NCBI GenBank assembly: GCA_937995875.1
Contig: CALKIW010000024.1
Span: forward strand, 1 to 34,192
Direction: 5' to 3'
Source of the DNA: an uncultured Bacteroidales bacterium
GTDB taxonomy: Bacteria > Bacteroidota > Bacteroidia > Bacteroidales > Bacteroidaceae
DNA length: 34,192 nt
Shown here: positions 7,939 to 15,797 of the stretch, piece by piece
How the letters are laid out: the number at the start of each line of letters is the position of its first letter
Numbering within the stretch: position 1 is the stretch's first letter
The notes under the pieces: model-generated
What the model was told of the DNA's origin: nothing
What the model saw: only the letters and a program-made list of their open reading frames with translations
The model's database searches: none
Made by a program: the position numbers and the translations under genes

Positions 7939-10131
7939 ATGAAGAAACCTTTTTATATCATTTTGGCCTTTCTCGCATTGTCCTTACAGAGTATGGCCGA
8001 GCGGATCACCATCCAATCGAAGACCATTTCGCTGATTATCAATGCTGAAAATGGGCACGAGCCCGAATTCGTTTACTTTGGTCCGAGTCTTGTTCCTACA
8101 AGTGACCTCCAGTCTCCGCGTTCGGGTCGGATGGGCCTTTATCCGGCTTACGGGCTCAATGCGCCTGCCGAAGCAGCTTTCGCCATGCGCCATACCGACG
8201 GCAATATGTCTACCGCGCTCTACGTGACAGGCCACAGCACTAAGGCCGAAGACAAGGCTACTGTCACCACCATACGACTCAAGGACCCTGTGTACAACCT
8301 TTTGGTCAATTTGAACTACCGGGCTTACAGGGATGTGGACATGATAGAGACGTGGACCGAAATCATCAACAACGAACGTGGAACGGTGACCCTCACCCAG
8401 TTTGCATCGGGCATGCTCCCCATCCGACGCGGCGACGTGTGGGTTTCGCATCTTGGCGGATCGTGGGGCAACGAGGGAATCTTGGTTGAGGAGCCACTGC
8501 TCTCCGGACAGAAGATTATCAAAAACAAAGACGGAGTGCGCAACAGCCACACCGACCACGCCGAGCTGATGTTCTCACTCGACGGCAAAGGCAGGGAGAA
8601 TAACGGTAATGTGATCGGCGCAGCCCTCTGTTATAGCGGAAACTACAAGCTGAAGGTGGAGACCGACGACTCGGAATACCACTATTTCTATGCCGGAATC
8701 AACGAGGAAAACTCGGAATATCATCTGAAGAAAGGCGAGACTTTTGTCACCCCCTCCCTGGCTTTCACCTATTCTTCGGAGGGTCTCAGCGGTGCGAGCC
8801 GCAACTTCCACAAGTGGGGCCGACAATACAAACTGGCTCATGGCAACAAGGAACGCGACATTTTGCTGAACAGTTGGGAGGGCGTCTACTTTGACATCAA
8901 CCAGCAGGGCATGGATGACATGATGGCCGATATAGCCGGAATGGGTGGCGAGTTGTTCGTGATGGACGACGGATGGTTTGGCGACAAATATCCCAGAAAG
9001 AACGATCACACGTCCTTAGGAGACTGGGTGGTGGACACCGAGAAACTCCCGGAAGGAATCGAGGGACTGCTCCGCGATGCCAAAAAGCACAATTTGAAGT
9101 TCGGCATCTGGATAGAGCCGGAAATGTCGAACACGATCAGCGAGCTCTATGAGCAGCATCCCGATTGGGTGATCAAGGCACCCAAGCGCGATTTGGTGTT
9201 GGGGCGCGGCGGAACACAGGTGGTGCTCGACATGTCCAACCCGAAAGTGCAGGACCATGTCTTCAAAGTTGTGGATAACTTGCTCACGAAATATCCGGCA
9301 ATAGCCTACATCAAGTGGGACGCCAACATGTCTATCATGAATCACGGCTCACAGTATCTGTCTATGGACGACCAGAGTCATCTCTACATTGACTATCATC
9401 GCGGCTTCGAAAAGGTGTGTCAGCGCATTCGCGCAAAATACCCCGATGTCGTGATTCAGGCCTGCGCCAGCGGAGGAGGAAGGGCAAACTGGGGCGTGCT
9501 GCCCTATTTTGATGAGTTCTGGGTGAGCGACAACACCGACGCTCTGCAGCGTGTCTATATGCAGTGGGGAACGAGCTATTTCTTCCCCGCCATCGCGATG
9601 GCCTCGCATATATCGGCTGTGCCCAACCACATGGTGTATCGCACCACATCGCTGAAATACCGTGTAGACGTAGCAATGAGCGGCCGACTGGGCATGGAGA
9701 TACAGCCCAAGAACATGACCGACGAGGAGAAGGCACTCTGCAAGAAGGCCATTGGCGAATACAAGGAAATTCGTCCCGTCGTGCAGTTTGGCGACTTGTA
9801 TCGACTGCAGAGTCCGTATGAGAAACGCGGCGTTGCTTCGCTGATGTATGTGGACGAGCCTAAGAATCGTGCCGTGTTCTATTGGTGGAAGACGGAGAGT
9901 TTCTATAATGAGCATTTGCCCCGCATCAAGATGGCAGGACTCGATGCCAACAAACTCTATACCGTCAGGGAACTCAACCGCATCGACAATTCTGCGCTCG
10001 ACTGTGAGGGCAAGACTTTTTCGGGCGAATACCTCATGTCGCACGGACTTGAGATGCCCTACAGCCACGATGTGGACCATCATAAACGCAACGACTGGTC
10101 CAGCAGGGTGATATTGCTCACGGCAAAATAG
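7939..10131 (+). CDS. GH36 alpha-galactosidase, secreted
   Basis: This 730-residue enzyme has a signal peptide (MKKPFYIILAFLALSLQSMA), an N-terminal beta-supersandwich (about 22-290), a (beta/alpha)8 barrel and a C-terminal beta domain, the usual GH36 order and length. Diagnostic motifs are VMDDGWFG (341-348), GIWIEPEMSN, the nucleophile motif YIKWDAN with D461, CASGGGR (509-515) and WVSDNTDA with acid/base D531. GH36 enzymes release terminal alpha-1,6-galactose from galactomannan side chains or raffinose-type oligosaccharides. Together with GH26 this suggests galactomannan or galactoglucomannan as substrate. It probably shares a transcript with the upstream SASA esterase gene and is followed by copy D of the dispersed repeat. 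Confidence 0.96.
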   Translation: MKKPFYIILAFLALSLQSMAERITIQSKTISLIINAENGHEPEFVYFGPSLVPTSDLQSPRSGRMGLYPAYGLNAPAEAAFAMRHTDGNMSTALYVTGHSTKAEDKATVTTIRLKDPVYNLLVNLNYRAYRDVDMIETWTEIINNERGTVTLTQFASGMLPIRRGDVWVSHLGGSWGNEGILVEEPLLSGQKIIKNKDGVRNSHTDHAELMFSLDGKGRENNGNVIGAALCYSGNYKLKVETDDSEYHYFYAGINEENSEYHLKKGETFVTPSLAFTYSSEGLSGASRNFHKWGRQYKLAHGNKERDILLNSWEGVYFDINQQGMDDMMADIAGMGGELFVMDDGWFGDKYPRKNDHTSLGDWVVDTEKLPEGIEGLLRDAKKHNLKFGIWIEPEMSNTISELYEQHPDWVIKAPKRDLVLGRGGTQVVLDMSNPKVQDHVFKVVDNLLTKYPAIAYIKWDANMSIMNHGSQYLSMDDQSHLYIDYHRGFEKVCQRIRAKYPDVVIQACASGGGRANWGVLPYFDEFWVSDNTDALQRVYMQWGTSYFFPAIAMASHISAVPNHMVYRTTSLKYRVDVAMSGRLGMEIQPKNMTDEEKALCKKAIGEYKEIRPVVQFGDLYRLQSPYEKRGVASLMYVDEPKNRAVFYWWKTESFYNEHLPRIKMAGLDANKLYTVRELNRIDNSALDCEGKTFSGEYLMSHGLEMPYSHDVDHHKRNDWSSRVILLTAK

Positions 10132-10325
10132 ACTGTACGAACGACTGGCGCGCAGCGGAATATGCTGCTGAAAACTCTTGACAAAGGGGGCGTAAGAATT
10201 CGCGTATTTGAAAATGGAAAATACGTCGCGCAGAATACGCCCGTATTTTCCATACTTCTATAAGTATTCGAAAATCATAAACTTACGGCGATTTCGGGCT
10301 GTTTAAAACTTCAACAGCAATTCAC

Positions 10326-10356
10326 CGCATCGCCGTTACTATTTAACGGCGATGCG
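10326..10356. repeat. Perfect 13-bp inverted repeat inside copy D
   Basis: CGCATCGCCGTTA (10326-10338) and TAACGGCGATGCG (10344-10356) are exact complements around a 5-base loop. This is a very stable potential hairpin. The right arm overlaps the first 22-bp unit. Confidence 0.85.
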
Positions 10357-10411
10357 ACTAAGGCTCAACCGCACTGCCGTTAGAGCTTCATCGAGAGCCC
10401 GTTAGACCCGA

Positions 10412-10446
10412 AACTCCCGGCCGTTACTATCTATCGGTCGGGAGTT
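10412..10446. repeat. 12-bp inverted repeat at end of copy D
   Basis: AACTCCCGGCCG (10412-10423) pairs with CGGTCGGGAGTT (10435-10446) with one G-T wobble and an 11-base loop. It overlaps the last 22-bp unit and could form a second strong hairpin in the same transcript. Confidence 0.8.
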
Positions 10447-10484
10447 GATGTTTTCGTGTGTGCCGTATTCGGGGTTTAGGACCA

Positions 10485-10528
10485 TAAAAATGCGTAATAT
10501 TGCTCTGGAACAAGAGTAATATTACGCA
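10485..10528 (-). terminator. Rho-independent terminator of GH9 gene
   Basis: TGCGTAATATTGCTCT (10491-10506) and AGAGTAATATTACGCA (10513-10528) pair over 16 positions with one G-T wobble around a 6-base loop. Read leftward, the stem is followed by ATTTTTATGG, giving a U-run. It lies about 48 bp past the GH9 stop and could also stop GH36 transcripts coming from the left. Confidence 0.8.
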
Positions 10529-10575
10529 CGATTATGGTGAAGTTTTATTGACAGAATACGGGTAGCGGCCGCGTG

Positions 10576-12888
10576 TTATCGGCGTATGCCATAAAGATAG
10601 GCCAGCAACGCCATCTTGCCGCGCATGGTCTCACGGGGTGTGAACTCGCCGTTCACCCAGAAATAGCGCTGGTTGAAGAACGATTCCTGACGAGGCCAAC
10701 CTCCATCGTACCACGACGGGTAGCAGCGGTCCAGAAGGATGCGGGCGTCGCCGCCGTTGCCTTCGGTCCAAGTCTCCGTTCCGTTGTACGGGGTCTGTCC
10801 CGGGTGAACGCCAGGAGTGCCGTCGTTGTGGCCGGTGGTGTAGACGTCGGTGAGGTGGCGTTGGCCCAACCCTGTCATTTCGACGATGTTGCCGGGATTG
10901 CGTCCCAATCCCCATCCGGCTTCGGTGTACATGATGTGTTCCAGTTGCTTGCGACGCTGGTCGTTGTCTGCGATATAATGAGCCATCATGACGAGTTGCA
11001 GGTTTTGCGAGGTAGTCCAGCGGTTGTCGTTGGCGGCGCGTCGGGAAGGACGCTCATAGGCCCGCAGCACATTGTGCTCGTCGGCATGATAGTTGATGCT
11101 CGCGAGAAGGTTGTTGTAGAACTTGGAGTAGTGGCGCGGTTGCGGACAAGTGATATAGGCTGCTGCTGCCCAAATTTGATAATAGCCATTCTCTCCCTGC
11201 ACGAGGAGTTTGGAACGGCCGTCCTTAACCATGCTCTCCTCTACCATTATCTTTTCCCATTTGGTGTCGCCCGTGAGGTTGTAGAGGAATGCTGCTGCCA
11301 TTTGGCGGAAGTCGCGCCCCCTCATGGTCAGCACGCCCACGTTCTGCTGGTCGTCCAACTGCAGATCCTTTTGCTTGCCGGCAAAGTGAAAGGCCTTGAT
11401 AGCCTCGCGGGTGTAGTATTCCTGCAGCACCTTGTCTGCGTGTATGCGGAAGGCCTCTGCCATCATTGCGCAGTTGGCGGCATTAGCCCATGCGGCCATC
11501 GTGGTGCAGCCCGCCTGAAACATCATGCGCCAGTCTTTGTCGGGATTTGTCACACCCTGCGAATAGGCTTCGCCGTCGCGGATGCTCAGGAAGAAGTCTA
11601 CTTCGTTGCGAGCCTCGTCGAGCAGGTCGGGAATTCCGTTCCCTGATTCGCGAATGTCGAGGTTGTCTTCTGAGAGTCGCCCGTGTGTAAGGAGGTAGGG
11701 GAGCAGCAGGTCGTAGATGTTGCTCACGTGGGCCAGGTGCCTATCCCAGTCGAATGCGTCGGAGTGGCCCCCCACAACATCGTTGTTCACGGGGTTTCCG
11801 GGAAGGCGATGCTTGTAGAAAAGCGAGGTCTCCGCCTGTTTGAAATGAGGCTCATCCCACACGTCGGAGCGTATCTTTTTCCATTCTTCAGACCAAGGGG
11901 TGAGGTCGGTTTTGTAGACTATGAAGCCTTTGGGGTCTACGTTGGGAATGAATCGGGGCTGGCGGGGAACGGGGAGCAGCTTTGAAGGCTCGGCCGGCTC
12001 GCCGAGCCGCATATAGTAATATCCGCGCAGGGAATAGCGATAGGGCTGATAATAGATATTGTCGGCCACATCGAAATCCATGCTGCAGCCCACACCATCG
12101 ACAACAAGGCGATACCTACCCGGTGTCGGAGAGCTGAAGTCTATTTTCCAAACGTCGGAGCCGGTAAGGTCTTTCTTGCCGGCTTCATATTTGGATGCCG
12201 ACGCCGGTTTCCAATATTCCACTTTGCCAACCAACTGTTTGTCGCCGGTTTTGACGTTGTACAGAAACACGTCGTTGTTGGTGAACGCGTGGTAGTTGCG
12301 CTGCCCGCCGTCGCCCAACCATAGGTATAGGTCGGCCGTGTTGGTCTGTTCCTGTGGCGTGTAGCCTAAGATGTTCACGTGTATGGCCTCCGACTGCGCC
12401 GTCCAGATGTCGTAGGTAACGGTTGCGGAGGAAACGTCGGCTTCAAGGTCTTTGGGAAAACTTACTTTATAGGTGCAGCCCTGAACCATCGGGCGGGGCA
12501 GTTTGAGGAAAAACCAATGGTCCAACTCGCTGCTGAGCGTGTGGTCGGTGTTCATGGGTTTGGCCTTTCTGGAAACGGCGGTAGGATGGAGCGCGCCGAA
12601 AGAGCTGTCGTCGTCGGACGATATGCTCCATGCTTCGGGAGAGACGGCGGTCGTCGGATTGACCCGCTTGCCGAATACAACCAGTGTGTCGTCTCCCTCG
12701 GCAAACGAGTGTCCGAGGTAGGCACTTGGCCCCGTTCCGTTGTCTCGATAACGCACTTCGCCGTCGCGGAATTGCACCATCAGGTATTGTTGGTCTACGA
12801 TTTTGAGGTCGATGAATTTGGCCGCATGGGCTGGAGAATGCATCATGGCCGCCAGAATCATTCCTAAAACAAGAATGGATTTTTTCAT
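10576..12888 (-). CDS. GH9 family glycoside hydrolase with N-terminal Ig-like domain, secreted
   Basis: The 770-residue product has a signal peptide (MKKSILVLGMILAAMMHSPAHA). Beta-rich segments follow (about 25-275), the second resembling the cellulase N-terminal Ig-like domain, ending with GRYRLVVDGVGCSMDFDVAD. The (alpha/alpha)6 GH9 domain follows to the C-terminus. The family motif that carries the catalytic aspartates is GGHSDAFDWDRH (D377 and D380). The catalytic glutamate is probably E753 in PRETMRGK; the usual NxxAxDYNA context after it is replaced by GKMALLAYLYG. GH9 enzymes mostly cut beta-1,4-glucans, and glucomannan contains such bonds, so endo- or exo-glucanase activity on glucomannan is plausible but unproven. 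It has its own promoter and terminator and is convergent with the GH36 unit. Confidence 0.88.
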   Translation of the reverse strand: MKKSILVLGMILAAMMHSPAHAAKFIDLKIVDQQYLMVQFRDGEVRYRDNGTGPSAYLGHSFAEGDDTLVVFGKRVNPTTAVSPEAWSISSDDDSSFGALHPTAVSRKAKPMNTDHTLSSELDHWFFLKLPRPMVQGCTYKVSFPKDLEADVSSATVTYDIWTAQSEAIHVNILGYTPQEQTNTADLYLWLGDGGQRNYHAFTNNDVFLYNVKTGDKQLVGKVEYWKPASASKYEAGKKDLTGSDVWKIDFSSPTPGRYRLVVDGVGCSMDFDVADNIYYQPYRYSLRGYYYMRLGEPAEPSKLLPVPRQPRFIPNVDPKGFIVYKTDLTPWSEEWKKIRSDVWDEPHFKQAETSLFYKHRLPGNPVNNDVVGGHSDAFDWDRHLAHVSNIYDLLLPYLLTHGRLSEDNLDIRESGNGIPDLLDEARNEVDFFLSIRDGEAYSQGVTNPDKDWRMMFQAGCTTMAAWANAANCAMMAEAFRIHADKVLQEYYTREAIKAFHFAGKQKDLQLDDQQNVGVLTMRGRDFRQMAAAFLYNLTGDTKWEKIMVEESMVKDGRSKLLVQGENGYYQIWAAAAYITCPQPRHYSKFYNNLLASINYHADEHNVLRAYERPSRRAANDNRWTTSQNLQLVMMAHYIADNDQRRKQLEHIMYTEAGWGLGRNPGNIVEMTGLGQRHLTDVYTTGHNDGTPGVHPGQTPYNGTETWTEGNGGDARILLDRCYPSWYDGGWPRQESFFNQRYFWVNGEFTPRETMRGKMALLAYLYGIRR

Positions 12889-12937
12889 ATCGGGATATGG
12901 TTTAATAGGGTGAGTATTGGTTATCGTTTGGTTTTCA

Positions 12938-12945
12938 CAAAGATA
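12938..12945 (-). promoter_or_regulatory. Bacteroidota -7 element for GH9 gene
   Basis: The minus strand reads TATCTTTG, 50 bp before the GH9 ATG. No good TTTG box lies 19-20 bp further upstream. Confidence 0.55.
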
Positions 12946-13072
12946 CGAAACCCCCTTTAATCCCGATGCTATCCCGACGATAAATGCAAGAATAGTGTCT
13001 GAATAGCTTAAAATAGTATCAATGAACTCGACGATATGACAGTTTGGAGCAGTGTGGGAGAACGTTGGCGCA

Positions 13073-14626
13073 TCAACGACCTATTCCCCGTTCTGCCCAG
13101 TCGCCTCGGTCGAGGTTGCGATAGCCGATGGCTTCGGCCAAATGGTCGGAGGTAACGTTTGGAGAGCCGGCGAGGTCGGCTATTGTCCGCGCCACTTTGA
13201 GAATACGGGAGTAGGCGCGGGCAGACAGGGAGAGTCGCTCCATAGCCACGCGGAGCAGTTCCAGACCTTGTGCGTCGGGCTCGGCAAACCGGTGAATCAT
13301 GCGTTCGGTCATCTGTGCATTGCAGTGCACTTTTTTGTGATCCTTGAATCGTTCGGTCTGTATCGCACGGGCGGCAATGACGCGTTTGCGGATGTTGGCA
13401 CTCGGCTCGCCGGGCGCTGCCTTACTGATGTCTTTGAAAGGAAGGGCAGCTATCTCGCATTGCAGGTCGATGCGGTCTAACAACGGACCGGAAATCTTGT
13501 TGAGATACTTCTGGATTTGTCCCGGAGAGCATACACAGTGGTGGGTCGGGTCGCCGTAATAGCCGCACGGACAGGGATTCATGCTGGCCACAAACATAAA
13601 GCTACAGGGGAAAGTCACGGTATATTTGGCCCGGCTGATGGTGATGGCGCGGTCTTCCAAAGGCTGTCGGAGCACCTCTAAGGTGTGTTTATTGAATTCG
13701 GGAAGCTCGTCGCAGAAAAGGACGCCGTTGTGGGCCTGACTTATCTCTCCGGGCATGGGATTGACGCCTCCTCCAACCAAGGCTACTTCGGAAATGGTAT
13801 GATGGGGCGAGCGGAAGGGACGTTGGGAGATGAGTGAGGAATGTTGGGAGAGCAGCCCGGCAACGGAATGGATTTGTGTGGTCTCCAAGCTCTCGGATAG
13901 GGTGAGCGGGGGCAGAATGGACGGTAGCCGCTTGGCCATCATCGATTTGCCACTTCCGGGAGGACCAATCATAATGATATTGTGTCCGCCGGCTGCGGCA
14001 ACTTCGAGTGCCCGCTTCACGTTTTCCTGTCCGCGAACGTCTGAAAAGTCGAGGTCGAAGTTGTATTGCTGTTCGTAAAATTCCTTGCGGGTGTCGATAA
14101 TGGTCGGCTCACAGGTGCTCTCTCCGGAGAGAAACTTGATGACGTCGGTCATGGTTTCCATGCCGTAGACGTCGAGATTGTTCACAATGGCGGCTTCGCG
14201 CACGTTGGCTTTGGGAACGATGAGGCCTTTGTAGTGCTCTGCCCGCGCTTTGATGGCAATGGGCAGCACCCCTTTGGCGGATTGCAGATTACCGTCCAAA
14301 CTTAATTCTCCCACCATCATGTATTGGTTGAGCGTGGGTGTGGTGATTTGTCCGTCGGCGGCAAGAATACCGATGGCCAGTGGAAGGTCGAAGCTGCTGC
14401 CTTCTTTTTTGAGGTCGGCGGGAGCCATATTGACGGTGATGTCTGCACGGGGAAAGTGGTAGCCGTTGTGAAGCATGGCTGCTGCGATGCGGTCGCGACC
14501 TTCGCGCACAGCTTCGTCGCCGAGCCCGGTGAGGTGGTACATCACGCCTCTGGTCAGGCTGACTTCAATCGTTACCGGTGTCACGTCAAGGCCATTGACG
14601 GCTGCACTGTATGTCTTTACAAGCAT
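13073..14626 (-). CDS. comM: YifB/ComM-family Mg-chelatase-like AAA+ ATPase
   Basis: This 517-residue protein begins MLVKTYSAAVNGLDV, typical of the family. It has an N-terminal Lon-protease-like S5 fold domain (about 1-170), an AAA+ core with Walker A GPPGSGKS (221-228) and Walker B GVLFCDELPEF (near 300), a CPCGYYGD cysteine motif and a C-terminal Mg-chelatase domain with SARAYSRILKVARTIADL. In naturally competent bacteria the homologue ComM is a hexameric helicase that promotes branch migration during integration of transformed DNA. Length and motifs are complete. It is downstream of the thioredoxin-fold lipoprotein gene, separated by 102 bp that contain a 22-bp tandem repeat. The role is inferred from homologues. 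Confidence 0.95.
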   Translation of the reverse strand: MLVKTYSAAVNGLDVTPVTIEVSLTRGVMYHLTGLGDEAVREGRDRIAAAMLHNGYHFPRADITVNMAPADLKKEGSSFDLPLAIGILAADGQITTPTLNQYMMVGELSLDGNLQSAKGVLPIAIKARAEHYKGLIVPKANVREAAIVNNLDVYGMETMTDVIKFLSGESTCEPTIIDTRKEFYEQQYNFDLDFSDVRGQENVKRALEVAAAGGHNIIMIGPPGSGKSMMAKRLPSILPPLTLSESLETTQIHSVAGLLSQHSSLISQRPFRSPHHTISEVALVGGGVNPMPGEISQAHNGVLFCDELPEFNKHTLEVLRQPLEDRAITISRAKYTVTFPCSFMFVASMNPCPCGYYGDPTHHCVCSPGQIQKYLNKISGPLLDRIDLQCEIAALPFKDISKAAPGEPSANIRKRVIAARAIQTERFKDHKKVHCNAQMTERMIHRFAEPDAQGLELLRVAMERLSLSARAYSRILKVARTIADLAGSPNVTSDHLAEAIGYRNLDRGDWAERGIGR

Positions 14627-14657
14627 GATAGATTTGTTGGGATATTCGGTTAGGTTG

Positions 14658-14723
14658 TTGAGGGAATATGTATAGCGTTTTGAGGGAATGTGTTTAGCGT
14701 TTTAGGGTGTTTGTTTAGCATGG
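14658..14723. repeat. Tandem 22-bp repeat, 3 units, between thioredoxin-like gene and comM
   Basis: Units lie at 14658-14679, 14680-14701 and 14702-14723. The first two read TTGAGGGAATRTGTWTAGCG plus TT, and the third is diverged (TTAGGGTGTTTGTTTAGC). A fourth, very degenerate unit may precede them. On the minus strand, in which both flanking genes run, the array starts 6 bases after the thioredoxin-like gene's stop codon and ends about 30 bp before the comM start. Confidence 0.85.
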
Positions 14724-14728
14724 CAGCC

Positions 14729-15727
14729 CTACAGACTTTTCTCTATTTTGTCGCAGAGATCTTGTGTGGAAAGACTTCGGGCTATGATTTTTCCGTTCCG
14801 TATCACCATGTTGTCGGGAATGTTCATCATGCCTAATTGTTGTATGACTTTGCCTTCAAACATCTTTCCATCGCATATATTGGGCCATGAAATGCTGTCT
14901 CGGTCGAGCGACTTTTTACTGTCTTGTCTGCTTGCGTCGATAGAGATGCTCATCAGTTTCAGACGGCCTCTTGATTGCTTTTGAAGTCTCTGCAGGTCTC
15001 TCAGTTGGTTCATGCTCTCATAGTTCCATGTTGCCCACGTGTTGATAACGGCCAGTCCGCTCGACAGATCGGAAGAGGAGACAAGCTTTCCATGCATATC
15101 ATAGCCTGTGAATGTGGGGAGAGCGTTGTTCACAATGCCTTTTTCGAGCGTCCGGATGAGCTTCGAAATACGGATGAATTGGGGGTTGGTTGCCTGTTTG
15201 GGCGATATGAGGGCAATGAGTCGATTGGCTTCCCGATAGTCGGGCGCGGTGGCAGTGATGAAGTGTTTTTTGATGAGGAACATGGCGACAGGCGAGGCGG
15301 GGTGGTCTTCCACAAACTGACTGGCGTACTTGCGTACCTCAGGAGGCGAGGCACTATAAATTTGTGCTCTGAACTCTGACATGAGTTCGTTGTCACGGGT
15401 GCCCTTCACCTTGAGAGCTTTCAGGTGTGAGGCGTCGCCCTTTATGCTCACTGATTTGCCCGATTCAGCAAAAATGGGTTGCTCGGAGAAGTTCGGAAAG
15501 ATGAGCATCACGGTGGTTGGGCGCTCACATTCCATCTCGTAGATGAAGCGTCCGCCCTCTACTTTGATGGTGTCTAAGCCGTCGATAAGCCCCATGTTGT
15601 CGTAGACGTAGAACTCACCTTGGTTCATGTTGAGAATCCGCCCTTCCATTTTGAAGTGCTTGTCGTCTACTCCGCATGAGGCGAGCGACAAAATAGTGAC
15701 AACCCAAAAGAGCAGTTGTTTGTGCAT
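14729..15727 (-). CDS. Thioredoxin-fold (TlpA/AhpC-type) lipoprotein lacking the CxxC active site
   Basis: This 332-residue lipoprotein has a signal ending in LASC (lipidated C18) followed by GVDD, acidic residues that could direct it to the surface as in other Bacteroidota lipoproteins. Residues about 25-110 match the DUF4369 domain that commonly precedes TlpA-like domains in this phylum. A helical linker follows, then a thioredoxin-like domain (about 200-330). The normal WCxPC motif is replaced by WATWNYES: both cysteines are absent (N235 and S238). The proline expected opposite the active site remains in NIPDNMVI. The domain therefore cannot do dithiol-disulfide exchange and is more likely a binding or structural protein. 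Fold assignment is good; function is unknown. A terminator separates it from the upstream TPR gene. Confidence 0.82.
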   Translation of the reverse strand: MHKQLLFWVVTILSLASCGVDDKHFKMEGRILNMNQGEFYVYDNMGLIDGLDTIKVEGGRFIYEMECERPTTVMLIFPNFSEQPIFAESGKSVSIKGDASHLKALKVKGTRDNELMSEFRAQIYSASPPEVRKYASQFVEDHPASPVAMFLIKKHFITATAPDYREANRLIALISPKQATNPQFIRISKLIRTLEKGIVNNALPTFTGYDMHGKLVSSSDLSSGLAVINTWATWNYESMNQLRDLQRLQKQSRGRLKLMSISIDASRQDSKKSLDRDSISWPNICDGKMFEGKVIQQLGMMNIPDNMVIRNGKIIARSLSTQDLCDKIEKSL

Positions 15728-15742
15728 CTTCGTTATATTTTA

Positions 15743-15773
15743 AAAGCCTTTTGCCAATCAGGCAAAAGGCTTT
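15743..15773 (-). terminator. Hairpin terminator after OmpA/TPR lipoprotein gene
   Basis: AAAGCCTTTTGCC (15743-15755) and GGCAAAAGGCTTT (15761-15773) are perfect 13-bp complements with a 5-base loop, 25 bp past the stop of the leftward TPR gene. Read leftward the stem ends in GGCTTTTAAAAT, giving a short U-run. The GCCTTTTGC stem sequence recurs at 21373-21413. Confidence 0.75.
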
Positions 15774-15797
15774 ATGATGATTTGGCAAAAATGTCGT

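Larger units (their letters stand above)
10197..10460 (+). repeat. Dispersed intergenic repeat, diverged copy D
   Basis: This begins about 65 bp after the GH36 stop with GCGTATTTGAAAATG, similar to the start of copy A. It carries tandem 22-bp units of the CTCAACCGCACTGCCGTTAG type at about 10342-10363, 10364-10385, 10386-10407 and 10408-10429. The flanks differ considerably from copies A and B, so it is a diverged or partial member, with limits uncertain by tens of bases. It lies in the same orientation as the preceding gene. Together with the terminator it accounts for most of the 444-bp gap between the convergent GH36 and GH9 genes. Confidence 0.6.

Noticed and set aside
10573..11646. A 357-codon rightward open frame antisense to the GH9 gene
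   Set aside because: The opposite strand encodes a full GH9 enzyme with motifs; the antisense protein has no recognisable domain and merely reflects codon bias.
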